From Candidatus Neomicrothrix sp. UBA4542 (GTDB lineage Bacteria > Actinomycetota > Acidimicrobiia > Acidimicrobiales > Poriferisodalaceae), in assembly GCA_002388005.1 (NCBI GenBank), contig DGLO01000092.1, forward strand, positions 14,776 through 38,548: a stretch of DNA of 23,773 nt. Direction: 5' to 3'. A model generated the notes under the pieces. It worked only from the letters and a program-made list of their open reading frames with translations, had not been told where the DNA came from and made no database searches. Position numbers and translations under genes: made by a program. Positions 7,942 to 15,932 of the stretch are shown here, piece by piece. How positions within the stretch are numbered: the stretch's first letter is position 1; each line of letters opens with the position of its first letter.

Positions 7942-9450
7942 TCACCAGTCATAAACGGTGTTGAATACTCCGCGCACCCGCCCGACTAGCGTGCACGCGT
8001 TAACTTTCTTGGCTCTGAGCACGTGGGTGGCTGCTTCATCAACCCGGTCAACTGGTACCTCTCCTTGATGAACTGCGCGGTCGATGGCGTCGAAGGCAGC
8101 GCCCACTTCAGCCAGTGTGCCTAGAACCATTAAGTCCGCGCCTGCCTCAAGCGACATGACGACCGCTTCCTCAACGGTCCAACGGTCAGATATGGCGCGC
8201 ATGTTAAGCGCGTCGGTCACGACCAGTCCGTTGAATCCTAGATCGTTTCGTAGAAGACCATCGATAGCGGCCCGCGATAATGATGCTGGTAGGTCACCGG
8301 TTAGGTCCGGTATTTCGATGTGTCCCACCATCACCGCAACTTTTCTCGATGATATTGCTTCCTTAAACGGGACAAGGTCGTTTTCACGCAATTGGGCCAA
8401 TGGTGGTCCGACCGAACGTCCTAGGTGTGAATCTGCGCTAGCTGACCCATGTCCGGGAAAGTGTTTAACGACTGGGAGTACACCGCCGTCGCTCAGACCT
8501 TCGATTGTTGCCATTCCGTAGTCCGCTACCAGCGATGGATCGTTAGAAAATGATCGGTCACCGATCCCTGGTCCGGCACCGACATCAAGAACGGGTGCGA
8601 AGTTGACGTCGAAGCCGAATTCAAGCATTTGAGTTGCATGACGTTCAGCACGTTGAGCTACCAGTTCCAAGCGTTCGTTTACCTGACGAGCTGCGCTTGG
8701 CAGATTCGGTAAGACATGGTGGAGCCGTTGTACTCTGCCACCTTCTTCGTCAGCGGCCATAAGTAAGGGGATCCGTCCAGCGAAGTCCTGCAATTCGTTG
8801 ATTCGGCGACCGATCCACGGAGTGGCCCCACCTGAAAGCAGAATTCCTGCGATTTGATGGTCTCGTGATTCTTCGATTGCCGCACCGAATTGACTTTCAG
8901 TCATTGTTGGCAGCAGGAGTTGTCCGATTCGGACGGCTCGGGGAAGCTCAGTTACGCAGCCACGATCTATTTCGTCGATCCAGCGACCTTTCATGAGTTG
9001 TTTGAGCGCGAGACCAAAAAGCCATCCAGGGGGCCGGTCATTTCCAGTGAAGATCCTGGGACCGGGGTCACCCACAGCGAGTTTCGTCCCGTCGGCAAGT
9101 TCGAGCCAAATCCCCAGTGCTCCGGGAGCGCCCGCATATGCGGTTCGAACTCTGTCCGTTATTGGCTCTCGGTCACCGAGAGGTGGGACGATGCTGGTGC
9201 CGATAATTTCGACTGATCCATCAGCCGCGACAATCCAATACCCGATGCCTCCTGGACCTTCGACTACCGCTACGACGGTCGGGTCCGGCGCGACCGTTTC
9301 AATGGTTTCTTCAGCTTCGGCGGTCGACTCTTTAGGAAAAGTTGGGGCCGCCGCCGCTGCTGCTGTTATGGCAACGGCACATAAGAAGCTCTTTGCCTTT
9401 TTTTGGAGCCGTGAGTGTCTAGCCACTGCCGCTCTCGATGCTGCGATCAA
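7942..9450 (-). CDS. Secreted GH3 beta-N-acetylhexosaminidase (NagZ-like) with N-terminal GYW-type repeats
   Basis: This is a glycoside hydrolase family 3 protein of about 500 residues. It starts with a basic, Ala-rich signal-like segment (about residues 14-36). Next come two copies of a GYW-x-VA-x-DG repeat (GYWIVAADG at 70-78, GIWLELADG at 113-121), about 43 residues apart. The catalytic barrel follows: RIGQLLLP (174-181), ADEEGGRVQRL (233-243), KHFPGHGSASADSH (329-342, the NagZ acid/base Asp-His loop) and nucleophile Asp413 in VVTDALNM. It should release N-acetylglucosaminyl residues from peptidoglycan fragments, probably outside the cytoplasm. The start chosen is TTG at 9450 (AGAGG three bases upstream); GTG at 9426, overlapping the previous stop by 8 bases, is an equally plausible start. 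It is the last gene of the nine-gene operon. Confidence 0.9.
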   Translation of the reverse strand: MIAASRAAVARHSRLQKKAKSFLCAVAITAAAAAAPTFPKESTAEAEETIETVAPDPTVVAVVEGPGGIGYWIVAADGSVEIIGTSIVPPLGDREPITDRVRTAYAGAPGALGIWLELADGTKLAVGDPGPRIFTGNDRPPGWLFGLALKQLMKGRWIDEIDRGCVTELPRAVRIGQLLLPTMTESQFGAAIEESRDHQIAGILLSGGATPWIGRRINELQDFAGRIPLLMAADEEGGRVQRLHHVLPNLPSAARQVNERLELVAQRAERHATQMLEFGFDVNFAPVLDVGAGPGIGDRSFSNDPSLVADYGMATIEGLSDGGVLPVVKHFPGHGSASADSHLGRSVGPPLAQLRENDLVPFKEAISSRKVAVMVGHIEIPDLTGDLPASLSRAAIDGLLRNDLGFNGLVVTDALNMRAISDRWTVEEAVVMSLEAGADLMVLGTLAEVGAAFDAIDRAVHQGEVPVDRVDEAATHVLRAKKVNACTLVGRVRGVFNTVYDW

Positions 9451-11533
9451 TTTCCTCTGCGGAGGGGAGTGGGTGCGTTAGCGCTACCTTTTGGGTCCCT
9501 GCGTCGCCGACTTCGATCGGGAGTTCCAAGAGGAGATGACGCAAGAGGCAGAAGGTAGCGTTCTGCGCAGGACAGTAGAAGACTGTGATGTCTACCTCAA
9601 TTTTGAGTTGCTTCTCGTCTCCTATGAATAGGTTGAACTCTTGTGGCATTTGGGGTCCCTGCGCTCGGTAGGAACTCCTACCGACCACCTGGGATTTCCT
9701 TGCGTTTTCGATTGTGAGGTCAAGAGCAAATGTGCCCTCGTCGTTAAATTCGTATCCGGCCGGGAGAAGCAATTCGACGGACAATTTCACTGTTCCCGGG
9801 CTTACAACTTGTTGGGCAAAAGTAACGGTTTCATCTGCGGCTTCGCGCGTTATCAGCGGCGCCGCTTGCAGATTGCTGAGTTCTAGAGTGGTGACTTCGC
9901 CGGTCTTGATATTCAGAGTGCGGATTCGATGATTGTTTGTGTCGGCGATGAACAAGACATCATTAGCGAGACTGAGTCCACTGGGTTCAGCGAGTTGAGC
10001 ATTTTGGCCGTAGCCATCCTTCAATCCCGGAGATCCATTTCCTGCAACCAGCACGGAATCGCCGCTTGAAAGGTGAATCGCTTTGATTCGATGGTTGTAG
10101 GTGTCAGCGATATAGAGGCTGTCACCCACCAGTTCGATGCCTACGGCATGTTGTAATTCTGTGCTTTCAACATCGCCAACCGAATCCCCCCAATCAAACA
10201 GTCCAGTGCCCACCAGGGTCGTTATTTCGTCACCATCCTTTAGCTCGACGGATCGAATTGCGCTTGCTTCGGGATCGGTGAACCATAAGGTGGAGCCATC
10301 GGTCGAAAGACCCGAGGGTTGGGAAAGGGTTGCCGTCAAGCGTGGCCCGTCCTGTATGCCTTCTGCTCCGGTGCCCGCAAAGATATCGATCCAGTCTGCT
10401 TGTCGTCCTTCTTTTGACGTGTCGATGATCCACAGTTGGTGGCGACCAGCTCCGGCGATAAATAACTGATTGCCGATTCGTTCAACATCCCAAGGAGACG
10501 CAATTGACGTCGACAAAGGTGGCCCCGGGATGACCCGATGGACAGGCTGACCCGTTCCAGCGAATGTCCGGACCTTCCGCAGAAGCAGGTCAATGACGCG
10601 AATCGCGTGGTTTCCTCGATCTGCGACGTATAAGAACCTGCCGTTGGCGGAAAGTGCTAATCCTTGGGGCTGGTTGAATCGGGCGTCAACCCATGCTCCG
10701 TTAGCTAGACCGGGTGATCCGCCGCCAACGACGTCCAGTATTCGGCCGCCAAGTTCGGTGATCACCACGCGATGGTGGCCGGAGTCTGCAATGAATAACC
10801 GATCACCGAAAGGGTCGGCTAGTACTTTCCCGGGAAAGCTCAAGACTGTGGGGATCGAGTCCGGACTCTTCGCTATCAGTTCCAGCGGACGGACATCGAT
10901 CAGATTTGCGGCTCCGTACTCACGGGTCATTTGGTCGATGACCGGCTCAAATAGAGGGTAGACCCCCTCCCCCGCGTGGACTCCCACGACTCGACCAAGG
11001 GGATCGATTAAGACGAGGGTTGGCCAGGCTTGCACCCGGTAGGACCTGCGTAGATATTCGTGATCATCGTTTACAACTGGGTGTTGAATGCCAAGCCGCT
11101 GTATTGCCTTTCCTATGGCTTCGCTGGTCCGTTCATGATCAAATTTCGCCCAGTGAACTCCAATGACGGCCAGTGAGTCGGGGAACTCTTCCTCAAGTCT
11201 GTGCAGGTCCGGGATGACATGAAGACAGTTGACGCATCCTTGAGTCCAGAAGTCGAGTATGACGATTTTCCCGCGCAGATCTGTCACTAGAGATAGCGGT
11301 CTCGCGACATTGAACCAGTCGAGACCGTTGGGTACATCTGGTGCTGCTACTTCGCCCTTGTAGGTGAATTCAGTGACGTCATTAGGTGCTGAATCAGGTG
11401 GGGTGGTAGATGGCCTTGAACTAGTAGTTGAACTTAGGAGAGCGCCGTTATCGGCTTCGGTGGATGGTGTACTGCAAGACATCGTCAACGTGCTTGTTGC
11501 AAGGCAGACAACTGCAGCAATTCGACCAGACAT
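9419..11533 (-). CDS. Thioredoxin-like / NHL-repeat lipoprotein (NHLRC2-like)
   Basis: This is a protein of about 704 residues. The N-terminus has a signal segment ending TMSC, an imperfect lipobox, so it is probably exported and perhaps lipid-anchored. A TlpA-like thioredoxin domain follows with DFWTQGCVNCLHVIPDL; Cys100 and Cys103 form a CVNC active site. The middle holds several NHL repeats of the type 'LFIADSGHHRVV', 'LYVADRGNHAIRVID', 'LYIADTYNHRIKAI' and 'LFIADTNNHRIRTL', which build a beta-propeller. The C-terminal domain has a further cysteine pair (YCPAQNATFC). This order matches NHLRC2-type proteins; a role in extracytoplasmic redox or protein interaction is inferred. ATG at 11533 is chosen over the GTG just before it; the ribosome site is weak. 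Its 3' end overlaps the GH3 gene. Confidence 0.88.
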   Translation of the reverse strand: MSGRIAAVVCLATSTLTMSCSTPSTEADNGALLSSTTSSRPSTTPPDSAPNDVTEFTYKGEVAAPDVPNGLDWFNVARPLSLVTDLRGKIVILDFWTQGCVNCLHVIPDLHRLEEEFPDSLAVIGVHWAKFDHERTSEAIGKAIQRLGIQHPVVNDDHEYLRRSYRVQAWPTLVLIDPLGRVVGVHAGEGVYPLFEPVIDQMTREYGAANLIDVRPLELIAKSPDSIPTVLSFPGKVLADPFGDRLFIADSGHHRVVITELGGRILDVVGGGSPGLANGAWVDARFNQPQGLALSANGRFLYVADRGNHAIRVIDLLLRKVRTFAGTGQPVHRVIPGPPLSTSIASPWDVERIGNQLFIAGAGRHQLWIIDTSKEGRQADWIDIFAGTGAEGIQDGPRLTATLSQPSGLSTDGSTLWFTDPEASAIRSVELKDGDEITTLVGTGLFDWGDSVGDVESTELQHAVGIELVGDSLYIADTYNHRIKAIHLSSGDSVLVAGNGSPGLKDGYGQNAQLAEPSGLSLANDVLFIADTNNHRIRTLNIKTGEVTTLELSNLQAAPLITREAADETVTFAQQVVSPGTVKLSVELLLPAGYEFNDEGTFALDLTIENARKSQVVGRSSYRAQGPQMPQEFNLFIGDEKQLKIEVDITVFYCPAQNATFCLLRHLLLELPIEVGDAGTQKVALTHPLPSAEEIDRSIESGSG

Positions 11534-11574
11534 CACTCAACCAGTGTGCACGTCCGCCCTTTGAAAAGCTGAAC

Positions 11575-12075
11575 TTATAGGGTTAGTCGTGAGTCGATTA
11601 CGCCGGTGTCGAATCCCGCTAGGTGAAGACCTCCGTGAAATCGGGCGTGTTCGATCTTGAGGCAACGATCCATGACTACGTCAAGTCCGTTACTAATGGC
11701 AATGTTGGCTGCATCGACGTTCCACAATCCAAGTTGCGCCCAAAATGATGCTGCGCCCACGGCCACGGACTCCTCTGCGACTTCAGGCAAATCATCGGAT
11801 CGGCGGAATACGTCAACCAAGTCTGGAACTATCGGCAGGTCACGGAGGGTTGGGTAGCACGGCTTGCCTAAAATCTCATCTGCCATGGGGTTCACAAAGT
11901 AGACGTCAAAGTCAGTGCTGGAACTCAACAGATATGTTGCAACGAAGTTACTTGGGCGAGATGGATTAGCAGAGACCCCAACCATCGCTATGGTGCCGGT
12001 TCGCTTCAATAGATCGAGTCTCTTGCTAGCGGTTGGTTCACTCCAACCTGGTACCGGTTCATGGATGACAGTCAC
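11575..12075 (-). CDS. CoA-binding (YccU-like) Rossmann protein
   Basis: This is a 166-residue single-domain CoA_binding_2 protein. Visible elements are IAMVGVSANPSRPSN (nucleotide-binding loop after the first strand), a YFVNP strand with the 'LGKPCYPTLRDLP' loop, VDVFRRSDD, and the 'ASFWAQLGLWN' and 'VMDRCLKIEH' segments conserved in the family. These proteins bind CoA or an acyl-CoA; a regulatory or carrier role is usually assumed and no reaction is known. The start is GTG at 12073-12075 and shares GTGA with the stop of the MetY gene, so the two are translationally coupled. Adjacency of this family to O-acetylhomoserine sulfhydrylase is, to my knowledge, recurrent in bacteria, suggesting a link to acyl-homoserine or sulfur metabolism. 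Confidence 0.87.
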   Translation of the reverse strand: MTVIHEPVPGWSEPTASKRLDLLKRTGTIAMVGVSANPSRPSNFVATYLLSSSTDFDVYFVNPMADEILGKPCYPTLRDLPIVPDLVDVFRRSDDLPEVAEESVAVGAASFWAQLGLWNVDAANIAISNGLDVVMDRCLKIEHARFHGGLHLAGFDTGVIDSRLTL

Positions 12076-13361
12076 GATTCACTCGCTTTCGCTAAAGCTT
12101 GTTCGAGGTCCCAGATGATGTCTTCCAAATCTTCTAGTCCGACCGATAGCCGAACCATGTCGTCGCTAACCCCGCTCGAAGCTAATGCCTCGTCTGAGAG
12201 TTGCTGGTGGGTCGTGGAGGCTGGGTGAATGACGAGTGTGCGAGCGTCTCCGACATTGGCTAGATGACTAATGACTTGGAGAGATTCGATGAACTTGGCC
12301 CCCGCAGGTCTTCCGCCTTTCACTCCGAAGGTAAAGACAGCGCCGGGGCCTTTAGGTAAGTAGATATTTGCAAGATCGTTGTAAGGAGATGTTGCTAGAC
12401 CGGCATAGTTCACCCAATTGACCGCTTCGTGCTGATCAAGATGCTCGGCGACAGCCTGCGCGTTGGCAACATGAGCGTCCATTCTGAAAGGCAGGGTTTC
12501 TATCCCTTGGAGAAGTAAGAATGCGTTGATTGGAGACATTGAAGCTCCGACATCGCGTAGTTGTTCGGCTCGTAATTTGGTGCAGAAGGCGTATTCTCCA
12601 AAGTTTTCCCAAAATTTCAGTCCGTTATAACTTTCGACTGGTTCAGTCATGTGGGGGAAGCGTCCGCTCCCCCAGTCAAAGCGGCCCGATTCGGTCACGA
12701 CTCCGCCTATCGAATGACCATGACCGCCTATGAATTTTGTGGCCGAGTGCAGAACGATGTCGGCGCCGTGGTTGAGGGGTTGACACAAGTACGGGGTTGC
12801 GAATGTCCCATCGACGACGAGTGGAAGGTCGTGTGAATGTGCAACTGCGGCGATCGCTGATAGATCAGGAATCGACCCTAAGGGATTGCCGACGATCTCT
12901 GTGTACAAGAATTTCGTGTTTTGGTCTATGACTTGGGCGTAGGCGTCGGGATTATCGCCGTCGACAAACCGGGCTTCAACCCCGAAACGTCCCAGCGTGA
13001 CATCGAAAAGGGTGTGTGTGCCGCCGTAGAGGGCAGAGGATGTGACGAAATTATCTCCGCTTCCTGCCAAAGCCGCCGCCGTTAAGAATTCGGCGGCCAT
13101 ACCCGAGGCGGTCGCAACTGATCCGATTCCGCATTCAAGACTGGCCATTCGTTCTTCAAACGCGTTAATGGTGGGGTTGGAGATTCGGGTATAAATCGTG
13201 CCGTACTTCTGGAGAGCAAATTTGTCTGCTGCATCGGCTGTGTCTTCGAAAACGAAGCTTGTCGATTGGTAAATAGGCACAGCCCTAGACCCAGTGGATG
13301 CATCGGGTCTCGCACCGGCATGCAGTGCCCGTGTTCTAAAACCCCAGTTGCGGTCGTTCAC
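12072..13361 (-). CDS. metY: O-acetylhomoserine sulfhydrylase (homocysteine synthase)
   Basis: This is a 429-residue Cys/Met-metabolism PLP enzyme. It should join O-acetyl-L-homoserine with sulfide, or possibly methanethiol, to give homocysteine or methionine. Seen are the N-terminal NWGFRTRALHAG, the YTRISNPT phosphate-binding strand (57-64), SGMAA (86-90), VVDGTFATPYL (Asp184 pairs with the pyridine nitrogen; most relatives have Asn where Gly185 stands) and the PLP lysine Lys209 in HSATKFIGGHG. The long 'HMTEPVESYNGLKFWENFGE' insertion is typical of MetY rather than cystathionine enzymes. The start is GTG at 13361, placed by the conserved N-terminus; no ribosome site is visible in the 23-base gap to the DUF6457 gene. 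It overlaps the CoA-binding gene by four bases. Confidence 0.93.
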   Translation of the reverse strand: MNDRNWGFRTRALHAGARPDASTGSRAVPIYQSTSFVFEDTADAADKFALQKYGTIYTRISNPTINAFEERMASLECGIGSVATASGMAAEFLTAAALAGSGDNFVTSSALYGGTHTLFDVTLGRFGVEARFVDGDNPDAYAQVIDQNTKFLYTEIVGNPLGSIPDLSAIAAVAHSHDLPLVVDGTFATPYLCQPLNHGADIVLHSATKFIGGHGHSIGGVVTESGRFDWGSGRFPHMTEPVESYNGLKFWENFGEYAFCTKLRAEQLRDVGASMSPINAFLLLQGIETLPFRMDAHVANAQAVAEHLDQHEAVNWVNYAGLATSPYNDLANIYLPKGPGAVFTFGVKGGRPAGAKFIESLQVISHLANVGDARTLVIHPASTTHQQLSDEALASSGVSDDMVRLSVGLEDLEDIIWDLEQALAKASES

Positions 13362-13384
13362 AGCATTTGATTGTAGGTAAATCG

Positions 13385-13621
13385 TCAGGTCGTGCGTTCA
13401 CTTGCATACTTTTGAGCAAGCGCAAGGGCGGTGTGGGGATCGATCCCAGCGACTCCGACCATCCAACATGCGATTGGAGCGGCGATTCGTTCGGAGTCGT
13501 GAGCTGCGACTCCCGCGAGATTTAAAAGATCTTCGATGGTGTGGTCATCGGGTGCGTCGAGTTCTAGCTCGCGAGCGAAGCCCTGTAGCCATTCGTGGGC
13601 AGATGAATGCTCGTTAGACAT
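13385..13621 (-). CDS. DUF6457 domain protein
   Basis: This is a small protein of 78 residues starting MSNEHSSAHEWLQGFARELE, with a helical 'DLLNLAGVAAHDSERIAAPIACWMVGVA' core. This fits DUF6457, a short actinobacterial domain which, as I recall, is found next to or fused with molybdenum-cofactor guanylyltransferase proteins. No enzymatic motif is visible. A longer frame from 13702 exists, but the ATG at 13619-13621 has AAGGTG six bases upstream and begins at the conserved region, so it is preferred. The start overlaps the stop of the molybdopterin oxidoreductase by 8 bases, implying coupled translation. A role in maturing or stabilising that molybdoenzyme is an inference from this coupling. 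Confidence 0.8.
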   Translation of the reverse strand: MSNEHSSAHEWLQGFARELELDAPDDHTIEDLLNLAGVAAHDSERIAAPIACWMVGVAGIDPHTALALAQKYASERTT

Positions 13622-15932
13622 CGGTTTCACCTTGCCGTCTTTGGATGAGTTCGGGAGGATCGTAAGCTTCGACCCGAGGTGCTGGTTCGTCGAAACGCTC
13701 AATGTCTACCAGGCAGGTGTGCGCTGACGGGCCTTGGGCCAGTTTGGAGGTGCCCTTGTCTCGTGTCAGGACATTAGGGTTTCCGGCCCGGCACATTCCT
13801 TGTTCGTCTGGGTCATACCAGGCGCCTGTAGAAAGTTGGATGACTTCTGGCATTAACGCGTCATCTAGGACTGCACCGGCGAGACAAGCGCCGCGTTCGT
13901 TGAAGACCCGTACCAGGTCACCGTCAGCGATTCCGCGCTGCTGAGCTGTGCGGGGGTGAATACGAACCGGTTCCCGACCGGCCACTTTGGATCCGGTGCT
14001 CGGTTCGGTGTGGTCGTACTGGCTGTGGAGTCGCACGGTGGGTTGGTTGGAGACGAGGTGTAAAGGCCAACGATCCGATCCGGTCCCCCCTAGCCGTTCA
14101 TAGGGTTCCATCCACGCTGGGTGTGGTGGGCAATCCTCGTACTCATATTGTTCGATGGTTTCTGACCAAAGTTCGATGCGTCCACTTGGGGTTCCTAGTG
14201 GAAACTTCGTCGGGTTGGCGCGAAATTCAGAAAGAAGCACTTGGTTGTTTTCTCCCATTCCGGCCATGTCGGGATAGCGCAGATGGCCGGCTTCGAGAAA
14301 TTCGTGATAATCGGGTGCCCAGTCGTTCTCTGCTTGAAATAGTTCGTAGAGAACTTCGACCCAGTCATCGGCGCTGCGGCCTTCTGTGAACTGGGTTTCA
14401 AGGTTTAAACGATGCGCGACCATCGCAAGGATTTCGTAGTCGTCGCGCGCATCGCCGGGTGGGTCAAGCGCTCGACCGTGGGCAATCAAGAGATTTTCCG
14501 CGCCGCCGATGTCGTTACGTTCGAGCGGCGTTGAAGAGGGAAGCACGATGTCGCCTCGCTTGGCCGTCGGAGTCCAGAATGGTTCTTGGATGACGATTGT
14601 TTGAGGTCGTTGCCATGCCCTGGATAGCTCGCTCAGATTCTGATGGTGATGGAAAGGGTTTCCGCCCGCCCACCACACCATCTTGATGTCGGGGAACTTG
14701 TCGCTTCTGCCGTTGAAGTCATATCGCTCCCCTGGTTTGTCCAATAGTTCTCGGAATCTGGAAACCGAAATGATGTGGGAGTCCTTAGGTCTGGGCGGTA
14801 GTGGCATCCCAGGAACACGTTTGCGTATTTGCCCAGCCCCGACATTGCCTTGAGCTCCGAACGGAAACGCTAGACCACCGCCGGGAAGACCTATCTGGCC
14901 GAGAGCACATGCTAGTGCGGCTGCGGTCCAATAGGTTTGTTCGCCATGATCGGCACGTTGGACCGATAAGCCAACATTTATTAGTGTCCGTCGACTTGAC
15001 ATTTCTCGGGCTAATTCCCGGATGACGCTTGCTTTGATACCGGTGATTTCCGATGCCCATTCGGCTGACTTTGGTATTCCATCGACGGTTCCGACCACGT
15101 AATCCTCGAAGCGGTCCCACCCGTGAACGCAGTCGGTGACGAAGTTTGGGTCGATGAGTCCCGCTGTGGTGAGGGTGTGAATCAATCCCAACATGAACGC
15201 GACGTCGGTGCCGGGGCGAATGGGTTGCCAGCGTGGGTTGATCCCGGGGTCCACATCGTCGCGTAATGGCCCGACATTGAGAAACTCTGTCCCGTTGCGT
15301 TTTGCTTTTTCCATCCAATCTTGTGTGTGGTGGGTGCCTTGCCCTCCGTAAGTGACGTCGGTGTTGGACAGTCGGAGCCCTCCAAAGGACACAAACAAGT
15401 CGGTGTGTTCGGCGATGACTGACCAGCTAGTGCCTTGACCGATCGCGGCGTGGTATCCCATTCCGAGAAAATATGGGACGATGGCGTCGGCGGCGGAAGA
15501 CGAGTAGGTACCCCATACGTCGGTGTAGCCGCCGTACATTCGAAGCAATCTGAATAAAAGTGCACTTGGGGCATGAACTCGGCCCGAGGAGCCCCATCCG
15601 TAGGAGCCAGCGAATAGTGCTTGTGCTCCATATTCTGCACGCACCCGAATGAGTTCGTTTGAAGCGAGATCTATGGCTTCGTCCCATTCAACTTCTACGA
15701 AGGCTTCGCGTCCGCGACGCTCAGTGTTGGATCCGGGGCCTTCTTCTAGCCAGGATCGGCGAATAGCTGGACGTTCGATCCGTAGTTGTTTGCTGTGAAT
15801 GAAGGCCTGGCCTATGACAGATGGGTGGGGGTCAAGTTCGTGGCCCCTTACTGCGGTGATCTCGTTTCCTCGGGCATCGATTCGATAGGGACCGAAGTGT
15901 GTTCCCAAGGCAATGGTTTTGTTGTCAGTCAT
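13614..15932 (-). CDS. Molybdopterin-dependent S-/N-oxide reductase (BisC/TorZ/DMSO reductase family)
   Basis: This is a 772-residue bis-MGD enzyme without the N-terminal Cys motif that binds an iron-sulfur cluster and without a twin-arginine signal, so it is probably cytoplasmic like BisC. Seen are SYGWGSSGRVHAP (110-122; Tyr111 and Trp113 correspond to the DMSO-reductase active-site Tyr/Trp), WGTYSSSAAD (140-149) with Ser144 as the likely Mo ligand, WAGGNPFHHHQN, EPFWTPTAKRGDIVLPSST and a C-terminal MGD-binding domain starting LVSNQPTVRLHSQYDH. It should reduce a sulfoxide or N-oxide such as biotin or methionine sulfoxide; the physiological substrate is not readable. The ATG overlaps the stop of the flavin oxidoreductase by four bases and its own stop overlaps DUF6457 by eight. 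Confidence 0.92.
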   Translation of the reverse strand: MTDNKTIALGTHFGPYRIDARGNEITAVRGHELDPHPSVIGQAFIHSKQLRIERPAIRRSWLEEGPGSNTERRGREAFVEVEWDEAIDLASNELIRVRAEYGAQALFAGSYGWGSSGRVHAPSALLFRLLRMYGGYTDVWGTYSSSAADAIVPYFLGMGYHAAIGQGTSWSVIAEHTDLFVSFGGLRLSNTDVTYGGQGTHHTQDWMEKAKRNGTEFLNVGPLRDDVDPGINPRWQPIRPGTDVAFMLGLIHTLTTAGLIDPNFVTDCVHGWDRFEDYVVGTVDGIPKSAEWASEITGIKASVIRELAREMSSRRTLINVGLSVQRADHGEQTYWTAAALACALGQIGLPGGGLAFPFGAQGNVGAGQIRKRVPGMPLPPRPKDSHIISVSRFRELLDKPGERYDFNGRSDKFPDIKMVWWAGGNPFHHHQNLSELSRAWQRPQTIVIQEPFWTPTAKRGDIVLPSSTPLERNDIGGAENLLIAHGRALDPPGDARDDYEILAMVAHRLNLETQFTEGRSADDWVEVLYELFQAENDWAPDYHEFLEAGHLRYPDMAGMGENNQVLLSEFRANPTKFPLGTPSGRIELWSETIEQYEYEDCPPHPAWMEPYERLGGTGSDRWPLHLVSNQPTVRLHSQYDHTEPSTGSKVAGREPVRIHPRTAQQRGIADGDLVRVFNERGACLAGAVLDDALMPEVIQLSTGAWYDPDEQGMCRAGNPNVLTRDKGTSKLAQGPSAHTCLVDIERFDEPAPRVEAYDPPELIQRRQGETDV

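Noticed and set aside
13622..13702. 27-codon N-terminal extension of the DUF6457 gene
   Set aside because: It lies inside the molybdoenzyme coding sequence, is outside the conserved domain, and the ATG at 13621 has its own ribosome site.
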